In this document: piece after piece, positions 54,886-62,756 of the stretch
Numbering within the stretch: the first letter of the stretch is position 1
Layout: each line of letters starts with the position of its first letter
DNA from: Metellina segmentata
Lineage: Eukaryota > Arthropoda > Arachnida > Araneae > Tetragnathidae
NCBI GenBank assembly: GCA_947359465.1
Contig: OX375879.1
Location: 125,893,260 to 125,957,259, forward strand
DNA length: 64,000 bases
Reading direction: 5' to 3'
Notes under the pieces: model-generated
The model's database searches: none
What the model was told of the DNA's origin: nothing
What the model saw: only the letters and a program-made list of their open reading frames with translations
Position numbers and translations under genes: made by a program

Positions 54886-55295
54886 TGGCAGGCAGTATTG
54901 AGAATTTTGATTGCTGTAGCAAGCCAGCACAACCAAACTACAAATATGTACAAGTTTTACCCAGAAAGAAAAGTGAAAGAAAACGACTTCAAGGCCACAC
55001 ATGTTCCGAGTGTGAAGATTATTATGCTGAAAAAGGTACCCATATGAACAAGTCTTCGAGACATAGGGGAAATCCAAGACCCTCTACACCGGAAAATTTT
55101 TGGGAACTTGAATTTCCAGATACTCCTACATGTATTGAACGAGGGTATATGGATGCTGAACCCGAAATTTATGTAATGAAACCTTTGTCTGAAAATAAGT
55201 ATAGTGGAAAACGAGTTCAAAATGTAAATGTAGAGGATTCTGGCAAACGAATTCGGAAAGCCCTCAAACCCAAATCCAACTTTGAACTGACATGA
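54882..55295 (+). CDS. Stand-alone CtIP/Sae2-type C-terminal domain protein
   Basis: 137 residues from the ATG at 54,882, overlapping the preceding stop by four bases. Residues 20-85 match the C-terminal domain of CtIP/RBBP8/Sae2 proteins, which activate MRE11-RAD50-NBS1 nuclease and start DNA-end resection. Visible features: RKKSERKRL, CSEC (41-44), a SRHR box (59-62, with Ser where Cys is usual before it), TPENFW (69-74, with Thr-Pro at the position of the regulatory CDK site of animal CtIP), FPDT and CIERGY. The long N-terminal region of cellular CtIP is absent. Base composition is AT-richer than most neighbours. Probably captured from a host. Confidence 0.8.
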   Translation: MMAGSIENFDCCSKPAQPNYKYVQVLPRKKSERKRLQGHTCSECEDYYAEKGTHMNKSSRHRGNPRPSTPENFWELEFPDTPTCIERGYMDAEPEIYVMKPLSENKYSGKRVQNVNVEDSGKRIRKALKPKSNFELT

Positions 55296-55339
55296 GTCAT
55301 ACAAGCTAACCTACTGCTCAAGAGAAAAAAAACTAGTTT

Positions 55340-55369
55340 AAAAAAAAATTTTTTTTTTTTTTTTTTTTT
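55340..55369. terminator. A9/T21 tract
   Basis: Follows the CtIP-like gene by about 45 bases and precedes the TATATATATA promoter of the next gene. Confidence 0.45.
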
Positions 55370-55370
55370 A

Positions 55371-55460
55371 AATATATATATATCTTTTGCGTCCGTTCCC
55401 CACAACTCTCCAGACGCAGCGCCGAGAACGAGTATAGTATATACAAGAGATCCTCTTCAA
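55371..55460 (+). promoter_or_regulatory. Promoter region of the 55,463 gene
   Basis: TATATATATATC at about 55,372-55,384 and GTATATACAAG at about 55,438-55,448. The same GTATATACAAG lies 22 bases before the ATG of the 61,763 gene. Confidence 0.45.
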
Positions 55461-55462
55461 AG

Positions 55463-56449
55463 ATTCAAGACTTCACGACTCGAGGAGACCAAGTAAAAGA
55501 TACTCTTGAATTACAGCTGTGGAAAGTCGCTCTCTTTAACGAATTCACTGGGACGTGTAACCCTTTTCTTACAAAAGAAGCTGCTGCAGTGAGAACCGTG
55601 AAACGTCTGTTGAATTCCGTCGACTTGTCTTGGGACGCACTCCATGCCGATCAAGTCAACAAGACGTGCCTCTTGAACGAAGAGTTGCACAGACTCGTTC
55701 TACGCATTTGGGAAAAACGGAAAAACGCTTCGGTCCCGACTCTCGACGAACAGCAATGCGTCGAACGCGTATTGGGTAGGGACCGAGGGAGGCCCAGCGA
55801 TCTCGCAAAACTCGCTACCGTCTTTACAAAACACGCAGATGCCGAAACGTCGAGAAGCGTCTATAGGCTCTACGCGGTGGACGGATTCAGGGGAGACGAT
55901 GTCAAGGCATACGTTACGGATGCTTTTAAAGTGGAACGCGACGAAGCTAGGGAGGCTCACCTAGCAGCCGTCAGGGACATGTATATCGAAGGGGGACTCG
56001 AATCACCAAAAGAAGTGAAGCGAGTCTTGGAAGACGCATGGGACGCAAACTATCGACAAGAGAAGGATCAATGGGTCGAATGGTATAGAAATCGTATGGA
56101 GGATTTTGATAATAAAGGTGTGCGAGACTGGAGGTTAGGGGTAGAAGGCGAAGATGGTCAGAAAAAGCAACGGTGGGATAAACGAAAAAGAAACACCGAG
56201 AAGGAGTGCGAGGAAGAGCCTTTGAATAAAATAAGGGACGACGACTCTCGGAAAAACAAACCCAATGAGAAACGAAAGAAATGTACGACGATGTGCGAGA
56301 AGCAAGAGAATGGCGAGGATGTACGACGGAAGGAACGAGACTCGAACGACAAGGAAGACAATCCACTGAAATCGTTTGACAGATTTATCAAAAAAAAAAA
56401 AAAAAAAAAATTTTTTTTTTTTGAATTATACAAGAGGACTGCGAGATAG
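55463..56449 (+). CDS. Hypothetical protein lacking an ATG
   Basis: The frame is open and protein-like from before 55,463 but has no ATG from the promoter through the gene. By analogy with the 61,763 gene, the start should lie about 22 bases behind GTATATACAAG. There the in-frame codon is ATT (55,463), so the start may have been lost by mutation, or a non-AUG start is used. The product is mainly helical, with an N-terminal part rich in Leu and Trp. From about residue 225 it is a highly charged Lys/Glu/Asp tail. It then runs through A21/T12 to the KRTAR tail shared with the 54,226 gene. No family recognised. Confidence 0.5.
   Translation: MQDFTTRGDQVKDTLELQLWKVALFNEFTGTCNPFLTKEAAAVRTVKRLLNSVDLSWDALHADQVNKTCLLNEELHRLVLRIWEKRKNASVPTLDEQQCVERVLGRDRGRPSDLAKLATVFTKHADAETSRSVYRLYAVDGFRGDDVKAYVTDAFKVERDEAREAHLAAVRDMYIEGGLESPKEVKRVLEDAWDANYRQEKDQWVEWYRNRMEDFDNKGVRDWRLGVEGEDGQKKQRWDKRKRNTEKECEEEPLNKIRDDDSRKNKPNEKRKKCTTMCEKQENGEDVRRKERDSNDKEDNPLKSFDRFIKKKKKKKFFFFELYKRTAR
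56390..56422. terminator. A21/T12 tract
   Basis: At the end of the 55,463 gene. The homologous 3' flank (ACAAGAGGACTGCGAGAT) follows here and at 54,806. Confidence 0.5.
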
Positions 56450-56569
56450 GCTCTACGACTTTTAAGCTTTGCAGCATTCGTTGTAAAGACTCCGATAGCT
56501 AATCCAGCAGCCACTCTGTTTCGTGAGGTCCGACTTTGTCGACCCGACTTATACTCTGATATACTTTAC

Positions 56570-57511
56570 ATGATTCGACCCCATCGCATCGAGTCGGTCG
56601 AACGACTGGTGTGCAAGCATTTGAGTCGAGTGGATCTAAACTTGTTCAACGAGCACAGAGACGAGATTCCGGAATTCCTCTACCAGGTCGTGCGAGCCAT
56701 GCGCAGGAGATTTCCAGTGCCGGGAGATGCGTTCGGAGTTCACTTGACTTGCCGCATTACGAAATTGGACACGCAAGACACGCTCGACAGCAAACATTTG
56801 AGATCGATTCACGAAGAATCCGTTTCGTTCAACGTGGAAAAGGCTTTGCGCTACGAAATCAACGTCTTTTCCACTCAGTCCCAGGTGTTTGAAATGGCGG
56901 CGCGTCACCAATACGCGACTGTTATTCTTTTGGATTATCCGATACGCAAACTGTTTGAACGGCTTCCAGACGCGTGTCTGTTGGAACGAGGTGGAGTCTA
57001 CAACAAAGGACGAGACGGAGAAGGACGCGACAAGTACCTTTCGACGGTTCGATTCGTGCTGGTGGAGGAAAGAGGGGTCGTCAAAATCCTGTATCGTTGG
57101 GCTCGCGATTTGGCCTTTTTGCTCAGACACGTCGATTCCGATCGAATCGTTGCCTTTACCGACGTTCGCTACTTGTTCGAAAAGTGTGGGATAGCGAGTT
57201 ATTTCTTTAACATGACGAGATTGGTAAAGTTTCAATTGAACGTCGAAGAGGGAGACGTGTTGACCGTCGTGAAATATCAATGTCGCACAGGCATTCCACT
57301 GGCTTTGACTAGGAACGGACTGGCCAAAAACGAGCAACGATCGCCTTTGGAGGTGTTGGGTTTCGAGGCAATGAAAAAGAATTTCGTACAGTTTGGTACT
57401 ACAAAACTCCAGCAGAGTAGCGTCGTGAGAACTTCTGCAGACAAGATATTTTTCGGGGAGCAGTGCAATGAGGGCACGGGTTACAAATTTTCCATCCTTC
57501 CGAAAAGTTAG
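56570..57511 (+). CDS. C-terminal part of an RNA polymerase largest subunit (RPB1-like), separate gene
   Basis: 313 residues from an ATG. The last ~110 residues follow the end of the RPB1/beta-prime C-terminal domain (Rpb1_5): a GIAS helix start, GIPLALTRNGLAK, SPLEVLGFE, then the segment DKIFFGEQ and GTGYKF. They correspond to the cellular ...TRxGL..., SPLxxxSFE, ENIxxGQ and GTGxFDLL motifs near the end of domain 5. The catalytic NADFDGD motif is not here, so the remainder must be elsewhere. Split largest subunits are known in some large DNA viruses of invertebrates. Convergent with the 57,656 gene across an A/TA/T tract. Confidence 0.65.
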   Translation: MIRPHRIESVERLVCKHLSRVDLNLFNEHRDEIPEFLYQVVRAMRRRFPVPGDAFGVHLTCRITKLDTQDTLDSKHLRSIHEESVSFNVEKALRYEINVFSTQSQVFEMAARHQYATVILLDYPIRKLFERLPDACLLERGGVYNKGRDGEGRDKYLSTVRFVLVEERGVVKILYRWARDLAFLLRHVDSDRIVAFTDVRYLFEKCGIASYFFNMTRLVKFQLNVEEGDVLTVVKYQCRTGIPLALTRNGLAKNEQRSPLEVLGFEAMKKNFVQFGTTKLQQSSVVRTSADKIFFGEQCNEGTGYKFSILPKS

Positions 57512-57518
57512 AATTGTT

Positions 57519-57602
<84 letters not shown>

Positions 57603-57606
57603 TAAA

Positions 57607-57644
<38 letters not shown>

Positions 57645-57655
57645 TTTCTTTCAAC
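57519..57655. terminator. A-run/TA-run/T-run complex between convergent genes
   Basis: Two A-runs each followed by TA runs, then a third TA run and a T-run. Self-complementary, between stops at 57,511 (plus) and 57,656 (minus). Confidence 0.55.
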
Positions 57656-58098
57656 TTAATGTTTTATAGAGCATGGGACTCTCTTTACAATTCTTCTCCA
57701 AGCGAGAAAGGCCTTTTGAACTGCACAGTGTATATCTTTACATTTTTTGCATGGGTATTGGAGTTTATCAATCGGATCGATGCGGACGTTCCTGAAAGAA
57801 TCGTCTAGTCTATGTGCTACCACATCGCAAGCTTCTTGACCAACAAATATCAACTCTGATACTTGTAGACTCTTTAAAGCGCTTATAACTTGACCAATCC
57901 AGTCGCGTTCTGTTTCGACTTTCACCATGAACCAGATGGCGTCGAGTACAACTGCACAATCCATCTCATTGATAGCGAGTGCCGCGACCCCTGAATTTTT
58001 TCGTTGCAAGAGTATGACGGGTTCGCTTGTCATGTTTAACCCTTGAAACTTTTCGCAAGCATCGTCCAGATCCAACGTCTGTGTGGCGACTCTCGACA
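57656..58098 (-). CDS. Hypothetical CxxC-domain protein, paralog of 47,754-48,665
   Basis: ATG at 58,098, 147 residues. The frame is open a little further upstream from TTG at 58,165, behind an acceptor-like CTCACAG, so a spliced 5' exon cannot be excluded. It shares with the 47,754 protein W-x-x-Q-V-I, LIFVGQE, YPCKKCKDIHC and a final basic helix, but lacks the long disordered N-terminus. TATAAAG near 58,228 on the minus strand is the promoter candidate. Function unknown; the Cys motif suggests zinc binding. Confidence 0.62.
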
Positions 58099-58336
58099 TT
58101 TCTTTGTAAACTTTTCTATACTCTTGATTTTTGCGTTTTAAATAAATCAACCCTGTGAGAAACAAAATTCTCTAAAATATAATTTTCTATTTGACAAGAA
58201 ATTTTTTTTTGACACGATCTTTATATTAAAAGAGTTGCGACTGACAACATCTTCCCATTTGCTCCTAAACAGCTCGACGTGTATAGTTAAAAAAGAGAGT
58301 GTTTTCGTATTGAAATTTCTCAAGTCAAACTGAAAG

Positions 58337-59128
58337 ATGTCAGACGTTGGACAAGAAGTATTCAAAAAAACCTCGCTGACTTTGTCAAGAAGCAAGTTAG
58401 AGACTATTGACAAACCCAAAGAAATACAAAGAAACGAATTTTCACTGTCGTACGGATTGATAGTTAAAACGAAATGTAAGCGTGTCGTTATGATTTGTCG
58501 CAAAGTGCCTTACTGCGTCCACAATTATTTGGTGCACTTGCATCGTATGGGGTTGGTACCCAATCAAGACAATTGTAATATTCAAGCGGTTCTTCGAGAC
58601 TTTGAAACCGACTGGTTACCTAAACTAAAGGAACATGAACGTTTGGATTACGAGTGTTATAAACAAGGTCGAACGTACGAAGACTTGTATGATTTTCCAC
58701 ACGGTCAGCTGAAAAGTGGAAAGTTGAGTACTCATCAGAAATTTATGTCAGCTTATCGAGAGTTTCGGGAGGAAACAGGATATCAGTTCAACTTTCTGAA
58801 AGAAGAAATCAACGCATTCCCTCTTGTACGAATTGAATTTTTGGGAAACGACGATTGCATCTATACTCAATATTTCTTTATCGTTGAGAACGTAAAAGGT
58901 CTGCGAAGACAATCTTACTTTGATTCGTTTAAAAATTCCACGGCAGTACACCAAAAAATTAAATTTTGGAACGACGATCGACTAGTGTATCGAGGGCAAC
59001 TCGTTCGGCAACGAGAAGCATATGAAAAGTTGAAAAAACAACAGGCTGTCAAAAGTGACCTAAAATACATGTTTTGTAGAGATGACTTAATGAGTCTCAT
59101 CAGTGCTACAAGAGAAAATAATCTGTAA
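58337..59128 (+). CDS. Nudix hydrolase, viral decapping-enzyme type
   Basis: 263 residues from the ATG at 58,337. The core Nudix motif REFREETGY is intact (residues about 149-157). The preceding Gly and first Glu of the classical box are displaced or replaced (HGQLKSG before it). An N-terminal strand (GLIVKTKCKRVVMICRK) and the inserted helical region before DFPHGQL resemble the mRNA-decapping Nudix proteins of large DNA viruses, which remove cap structures and shorten host and viral mRNA life. Alternatives are diphosphoinositol or nucleotide hydrolase activity. The TAA runs directly into A22/T21. Confidence 0.75.
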   Translation: MSDVGQEVFKKTSLTLSRSKLETIDKPKEIQRNEFSLSYGLIVKTKCKRVVMICRKVPYCVHNYLVHLHRMGLVPNQDNCNIQAVLRDFETDWLPKLKEHERLDYECYKQGRTYEDLYDFPHGQLKSGKLSTHQKFMSAYREFREETGYQFNFLKEEINAFPLVRIEFLGNDDCIYTQYFFIVENVKGLRRQSYFDSFKNSTAVHQKIKFWNDDRLVYRGQLVRQREAYEKLKKQQAVKSDLKYMFCRDDLMSLISATRENNL

Positions 59129-59169
59129 AAAAAAAAAAAAAAAAAAAATTTTTTTTTTTTTTTTTTTTT
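59127..59169. terminator. A22/T21 tract
   Basis: Begins with the last two bases of the Nudix stop codon. TATAAATAG of the next gene starts 3 bases later. Confidence 0.55.
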
Positions 59170-59171
59170 AA

Positions 59172-59180
59172 TATAAATAG
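59172..59180 (+). promoter_or_regulatory. TATA box of the 56-residue ORF
   Basis: TATAAATAG, about 64 bases before the ATG at 59,238. Confidence 0.5.
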
Positions 59181-59237
59181 TTGATTAACTCCTTTTGGCT
59201 AGTTGACTAGCTACACGCCTATCCCTCCAATACAGCG

Positions 59238-59408
59238 ATGCCAGGTCGTCGTCCAAGCCGTATTATGGGCACATCTTCCAAGCAAATCCCTCGAAAGCGA
59301 TGCCTCGTCATGGAATTCAACGATATTCTACCTAAAATTCCAAGACTCGTAATCCCTCAAGAACTCCGTGCAAACTTTGCAATAGACGAAGGATACGTCT
59401 CGTCGTAA
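59238..59408 (+). CDS. Small basic protein, 56 residues
   Basis: A complete ATG-to-TAA frame with its own TATA box and upstream terminator tract. The N-terminus is Arg/Lys-rich (PGRRPSR, IPRKR), which could bind nucleic acid. The C-terminal half is hydrophobic and Pro-containing. No family recognised. Ends 17 bases before the stop of the convergent 59,426 gene. Confidence 0.5.
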   Translation: MPGRRPSRIMGTSSKQIPRKRCLVMEFNDILPKIPRLVIPQELRANFAIDEGYVSS

Positions 59409-59425
59409 CTTAGAAAAAGACCTCT

Positions 59426-60274
59426 TTAAACTGCAAGCGTTTCGATCCACGGTTGGATAAATCTGTTCCGTATGTGAGCGCTTGGCATTAAATGAGAAAA
59501 TTCTTCTAAGACCTTTATTAGACTCTTTCGACTACTCTGGCAAACGAGTCTATGTGTTTCGTCGTCAAAGCATTCGTCTGTTGTCTCGTTCAACAAGCAC
59601 CGTTGATCCTTTTTCTTTTTTTGAAAATACAGTGGAAATATTAGTCGACAGTACCGAATGACATCTCTGTGAGTTTTGTGGCACATGAATCGAGACCACT
59701 TTTTCGAGTTGAAATGTTCTTGCCGGTGAGCGAGCCGTTCTCGAGTGCTGGCATTGTGGCGGCCCACGTCGCACAAGACTGGGTGCCTCGACGTGTATAC
59801 AAACGAAAACTCTTTGATGTTGGGTGCGTTGCCTCCAAAGCGATGACAAATCATGCACAAGAAAAAAATAAATGCGTACACTGTTTCTTTGAACGTCTCG
59901 TGAGTGATTTTTGACGGAGGGTACAAGTCGATCGTTTGGTGAAACATGCCGATGGTGTAGCCCGATGACTCCCGCAAGTGTCTCGAAAAGGGTAGGACGT
60001 ACTCGGATCCCAATTTCTGATGCAGTATAATCATGTCGTAATAGTGTTCGGGAATTTCGCACGAACGCGACATCGAGTACGATTTCCAAAGAGTCGAAGT
60101 GTCGGCAAAGAGGCAATGGAAGCGTTCGTGATTGAAATTGTGGAGCATCGTGAAACATTCTCGGTCGAAATGGTGGGTGCATTTCGACGCTCCGTAATTG
60201 TCATTTTCCAAATGTCGAATGATACTTCGGACGGGGTTGGAAGCTTCGTGACGGTCTTTACGCTTGCGCTTCAT
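59426..60274 (-). CDS. Hypothetical protein
   Basis: ATG at 60,274 (the frame is open to 60,295 via TTG), 282 residues. It starts with a basic stretch (MKRKRKDRHE), likely nuclear targeting. It has several Cys/His residues (KCTHHFDREC, CHKTH) without a clear zinc-finger pattern, and a hydrophobic helix in the middle (YAFIFFLCMIC). Divergent from the HAD gene, with 27 bases between start codons. No family recognised. Confidence 0.6.
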   Translation of the reverse strand: MKRKRKDRHEASNPVRSIIRHLENDNYGASKCTHHFDRECFTMLHNFNHERFHCLFADTSTLWKSYSMSRSCEIPEHYYDMIILHQKLGSEYVLPFSRHLRESSGYTIGMFHQTIDLYPPSKITHETFKETVYAFIFFLCMICHRFGGNAPNIKEFSFVYTSRHPVLCDVGRHNASTRERLAHRQEHFNSKKWSRFMCHKTHRDVIRYCRLIFPLYFQKKKKDQRCLLNETTDECFDDETHRLVCQSSRKSLIKVLEEFSHLMPSAHIRNRFIQPWIETLAV

Positions 60275-60301
60275 CGCGCACCTTGATTTAAGCAAAGCAG
60301 C

Positions 60302-60820
60302 ATGGAGAGTCGTCCTCTAGCGGTTTGTGTCTTGGACATGGACGAGACATTGGGCACCTATGACAAAACGACTTTTCACGTTAGACCCAAAGTAAAGAGT
60401 TTGATAAACTTTCTCCGATTGGCTCGAGTCGACATTATCTTGTGGAGTCTCGGTTCCGACGAGTATGTCGAAAGAGTAGCAAACGTCTTTTTACCGGACG
60501 TGACTCGTCATCTACATAAATTGTTTGCTCGTAACGAGTGCAAGAGAGCAGCGGAGAGATACAACTACCACAAGGCATCCGAACATATTCGGATCATGTA
60601 CGACCAGGATATTTTTCTAATTGGTGTGGACGACAAAGCAAGCGAGAACATGGACAGTTTGTACGACGTGAGAATCAACGTTCGACCCTACCAGAAACCA
60701 GATCCTTCGGATCGAGTACTGTTTGACATTTGCGAAAAGATTTCGAACGCGTTGATAGAGTCTTTTGATGAACGGAGTGAGACGAAGGATTCGCAAACTA
60801 GAACGAGTCGGGAGTGGTAA
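60302..60820 (+). CDS. HAD-family phosphatase, FCP1/NIF type
   Basis: 172 residues from an ATG. Motif I is DMDET (Asp12 nucleophile, Asp14, Thr16). Motif II is the Ser in LWSLG. Motifs III/IV are a Lys in the following helix and GVDDK. This order matches FCP1/SCP-like phosphatases, which dephosphorylate the RNA polymerase II C-terminal tail. Viral members occur in iridoviruses and, more remotely, as the 38K-type proteins of baculovirus relatives. With a viral RNA polymerase piece nearby, a role in transcription is plausible but not shown. The C-terminus is charged and may be disordered. Confidence 0.75.
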   Translation: MESRPLAVCVLDMDETLGTYDKTTFHVRPKVKSLINFLRLARVDIILWSLGSDEYVERVANVFLPDVTRHLHKLFARNECKRAAERYNYHKASEHIRIMYDQDIFLIGVDDKASENMDSLYDVRINVRPYQKPDPSDRVLFDICEKISNALIESFDERSETKDSQTRTSREW

Positions 60821-60865
60821 AAGTAAAGTAATACAGAAAAGTTCCAGATTACTTCATTTGCAATC

Positions 60866-61558
60866 ATGGTGATTCTTTGTGAACTGCATACACCTCATGA
60901 CATGATTCGAAAAAAATCCTTTTGTCAACTTTTATCTGAAATCGTGGACAATAGTGCATGTATTCACATTGATATAGAAAGCTCACCCGAAACATTGGAA
61001 CTAATATGTTCCAATATAATGGCTAAAATTCAAGAACAACCCAAGCTTTCATATGTGTTTATGTCCAGCAGTCCAATTCTTTCATTGATACAAACTTTAC
61101 CTTATTCTGATCAAAGTATTGAATGGATCGAGTATTATGAAAGAAAATTACAAGGTTTAGTTGATAAAATAATTGTATTTGATTATGGGCGAGAAATTGA
61201 CAAAGAACTTTCATACAAACAAATAGAAATTAAATTATTCGATACATTCGAAAAGTACAGTTGTTATGTGAACGAATGTAATGAAAAGATAGCTTTTATA
61301 ATTAAAAAGGTTTTTACAGGGGCAGAATCCTTTGCAGTTGAACAGTTTCGGAAAATACATTACATTTTAATGTATACATCTTATAATTTTAATTATGTAG
61401 ATATGCTAATAATATTACGATATTTTGAGATGGAAAGAGCTATGCATAAATTAGATAATATTATGGATGAAAATGTACGAAATAGTAAATCTGAATTGGC
61501 AAAAAAATGGCAATGCATTACCCCAGGATGGTGGAATTGTTACAATAGTGAAACCTAG
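60866..61558 (+). CDS. Hypothetical protein, AT-rich gene
   Basis: 230 residues from the ATG. Mostly helical with repeated short hydrophobic strands (YVFMSSSPILSLI, DKIIVFDYGREID). No family recognised. Codon use is clearly more AT-rich than in the neighbouring genes (many ATA, AAT, TTA), which hints at a different origin or age. Same strand as the HAD gene, 45 bases behind it. Confidence 0.55.
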   Translation: MVILCELHTPHDMIRKKSFCQLLSEIVDNSACIHIDIESSPETLELICSNIMAKIQEQPKLSYVFMSSSPILSLIQTLPYSDQSIEWIEYYERKLQGLVDKIIVFDYGREIDKELSYKQIEIKLFDTFEKYSCYVNECNEKIAFIIKKVFTGAESFAVEQFRKIHYILMYTSYNFNYVDMLIILRYFEMERAMHKLDNIMDENVRNSKSELAKKWQCITPGWWNCYNSET

Positions 61559-61641
61559 ATTTAAGGAAGGATAAAAAATAAATAAAATTCCACATTGCTT
61601 CTTCAGTAACACTTGCAACACAAAGCTGTAACTATAACATG

Positions 61642-61672
61642 AAAAAAAAAAATTTTTTTTTTTTTTTTTTTT
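61642..61672. terminator. A11/T20 tract
   Basis: Between the 60,866 gene and the TATA region of the 61,763 gene. Confidence 0.5.
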
Positions 61673-61762
61673 AAATCTATATTAAGCTGTCAAATTATCC
61701 TCTCCGTACACTCGACTGTCAACTCTTGCAACGGTATCGTATATACAAGGGACTACCTAGAA

Positions 61763-62728
61763 ATGGACAACGACCAGCTCATCTCCGCAATCTCTTATTG
61801 CGCTCCACTCTACGATGCGGCCGAGAGAATGGCGGAACAAGCTGGAGCTATTAACCTCGTGAAATCCAATTGGAAGGATACCTTGTGCAAACACCCCACC
61901 TACCAAGCTCACAAGGAAAAATGGGTCAAATACTCCAAAGGACACGCGTGTGTGATAGACAAGGCATATGTCAAGAATATCGTCAATAACAATAATAACT
62001 TTAACGTCATTGTGGCAGGTGTTTGGTGTTTGGACACGAGCAAAGTGTACGGTGAGAGTGGAGAATTTACTGGAAATTGTTCTTTTGTTACTCGAGCCTG
62101 TCAACCTTTGACTGAAATAGGTAATGTAATGCAAGAAACACCCCTCCAAAAGCTGCACGACGGGGCTCGCTTGTTCAGAGAAACGTGCGATCCCATCCTA
62201 TGTTATTATTGTGCACGCCACCACATGTTGCGTAAAATTCCAATTCAAAAACAGAATTGGTGCGTTGTTACGACGCGAGTCTACGACGGAAAAGTTTTGA
62301 AGCACGAGTTTAAAAGCCGTCTTATGGCATCGTTAAGTAATCTTGGTACCTTTAGTGGAATTTTTAATGTTGAAATATACAGTCGCACAACTTTTGGAGA
62401 TGATTGTTACAAAATTGGTGGAAGTATCAAAGAGATGATTGTTTTCCAATCATCTGCTCTTCGTCAATATGCGGATATCCAATTTGGGGATTTGATGGAT
62501 TTGGGAGAGACCACCGTTCCAAGCATCGAGTTTCCATCAGAAGATATTCTACAACAAGAAGATTCTTTAAATCAAAAAGATTCTCCACGACAAGAAGATC
62601 CTACAAAGCAAAAAGATTCTTCAAACCCAAAAGATTCTCCACAAGAAGATCCTTCAAAACAGGATCATACAAAGTATAAAAAAAAAAAAAAAAAAAAATT
62701 TTTTTTTTTTTTAAAATATATAACATGA
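61763..62728 (+). CDS. Hypothetical protein with QKDS-type tail
   Basis: ATG at 61,763, 22 bases behind GTATATACAAG. The first ~245 residues look globular, with a Cys-rich stretch (CDPILCYYCARHH) that may bind metal. The C-terminal ~60 residues are degenerate repeats of Gln/Lys/Asp/Ser/Pro (QKDSPRQEDP and variants), probably disordered. The frame then passes through A21/T14 (Lys and Phe run) before its stop, so the exact end is uncertain. No family recognised. Confidence 0.58.
   Translation: MDNDQLISAISYCAPLYDAAERMAEQAGAINLVKSNWKDTLCKHPTYQAHKEKWVKYSKGHACVIDKAYVKNIVNNNNNFNVIVAGVWCLDTSKVYGESGEFTGNCSFVTRACQPLTEIGNVMQETPLQKLHDGARLFRETCDPILCYYCARHHMLRKIPIQKQNWCVVTTRVYDGKVLKHEFKSRLMASLSNLGTFSGIFNVEIYSRTTFGDDCYKIGGSIKEMIVFQSSALRQYADIQFGDLMDLGETTVPSIEFPSEDILQQEDSLNQKDSPRQEDPTKQKDSSNPKDSPQEDPSKQDHTKYKKKKKKKFFFFLKYIT
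62678..62712. terminator. A21/T14 tract
   Basis: At the end of the 61,763 gene and 45 bases before the convergent 62,757 gene stop. Usable from both strands. Confidence 0.5.
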
Positions 62729-62756
62729 CTCGTCTTCTGAAACATTTGCCATAGCT

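Noticed and set aside
56636..57337. 233-codon minus-strand frame
   Set aside because: Antisense to the RPB1-like gene, whose motifs are on the plus strand.
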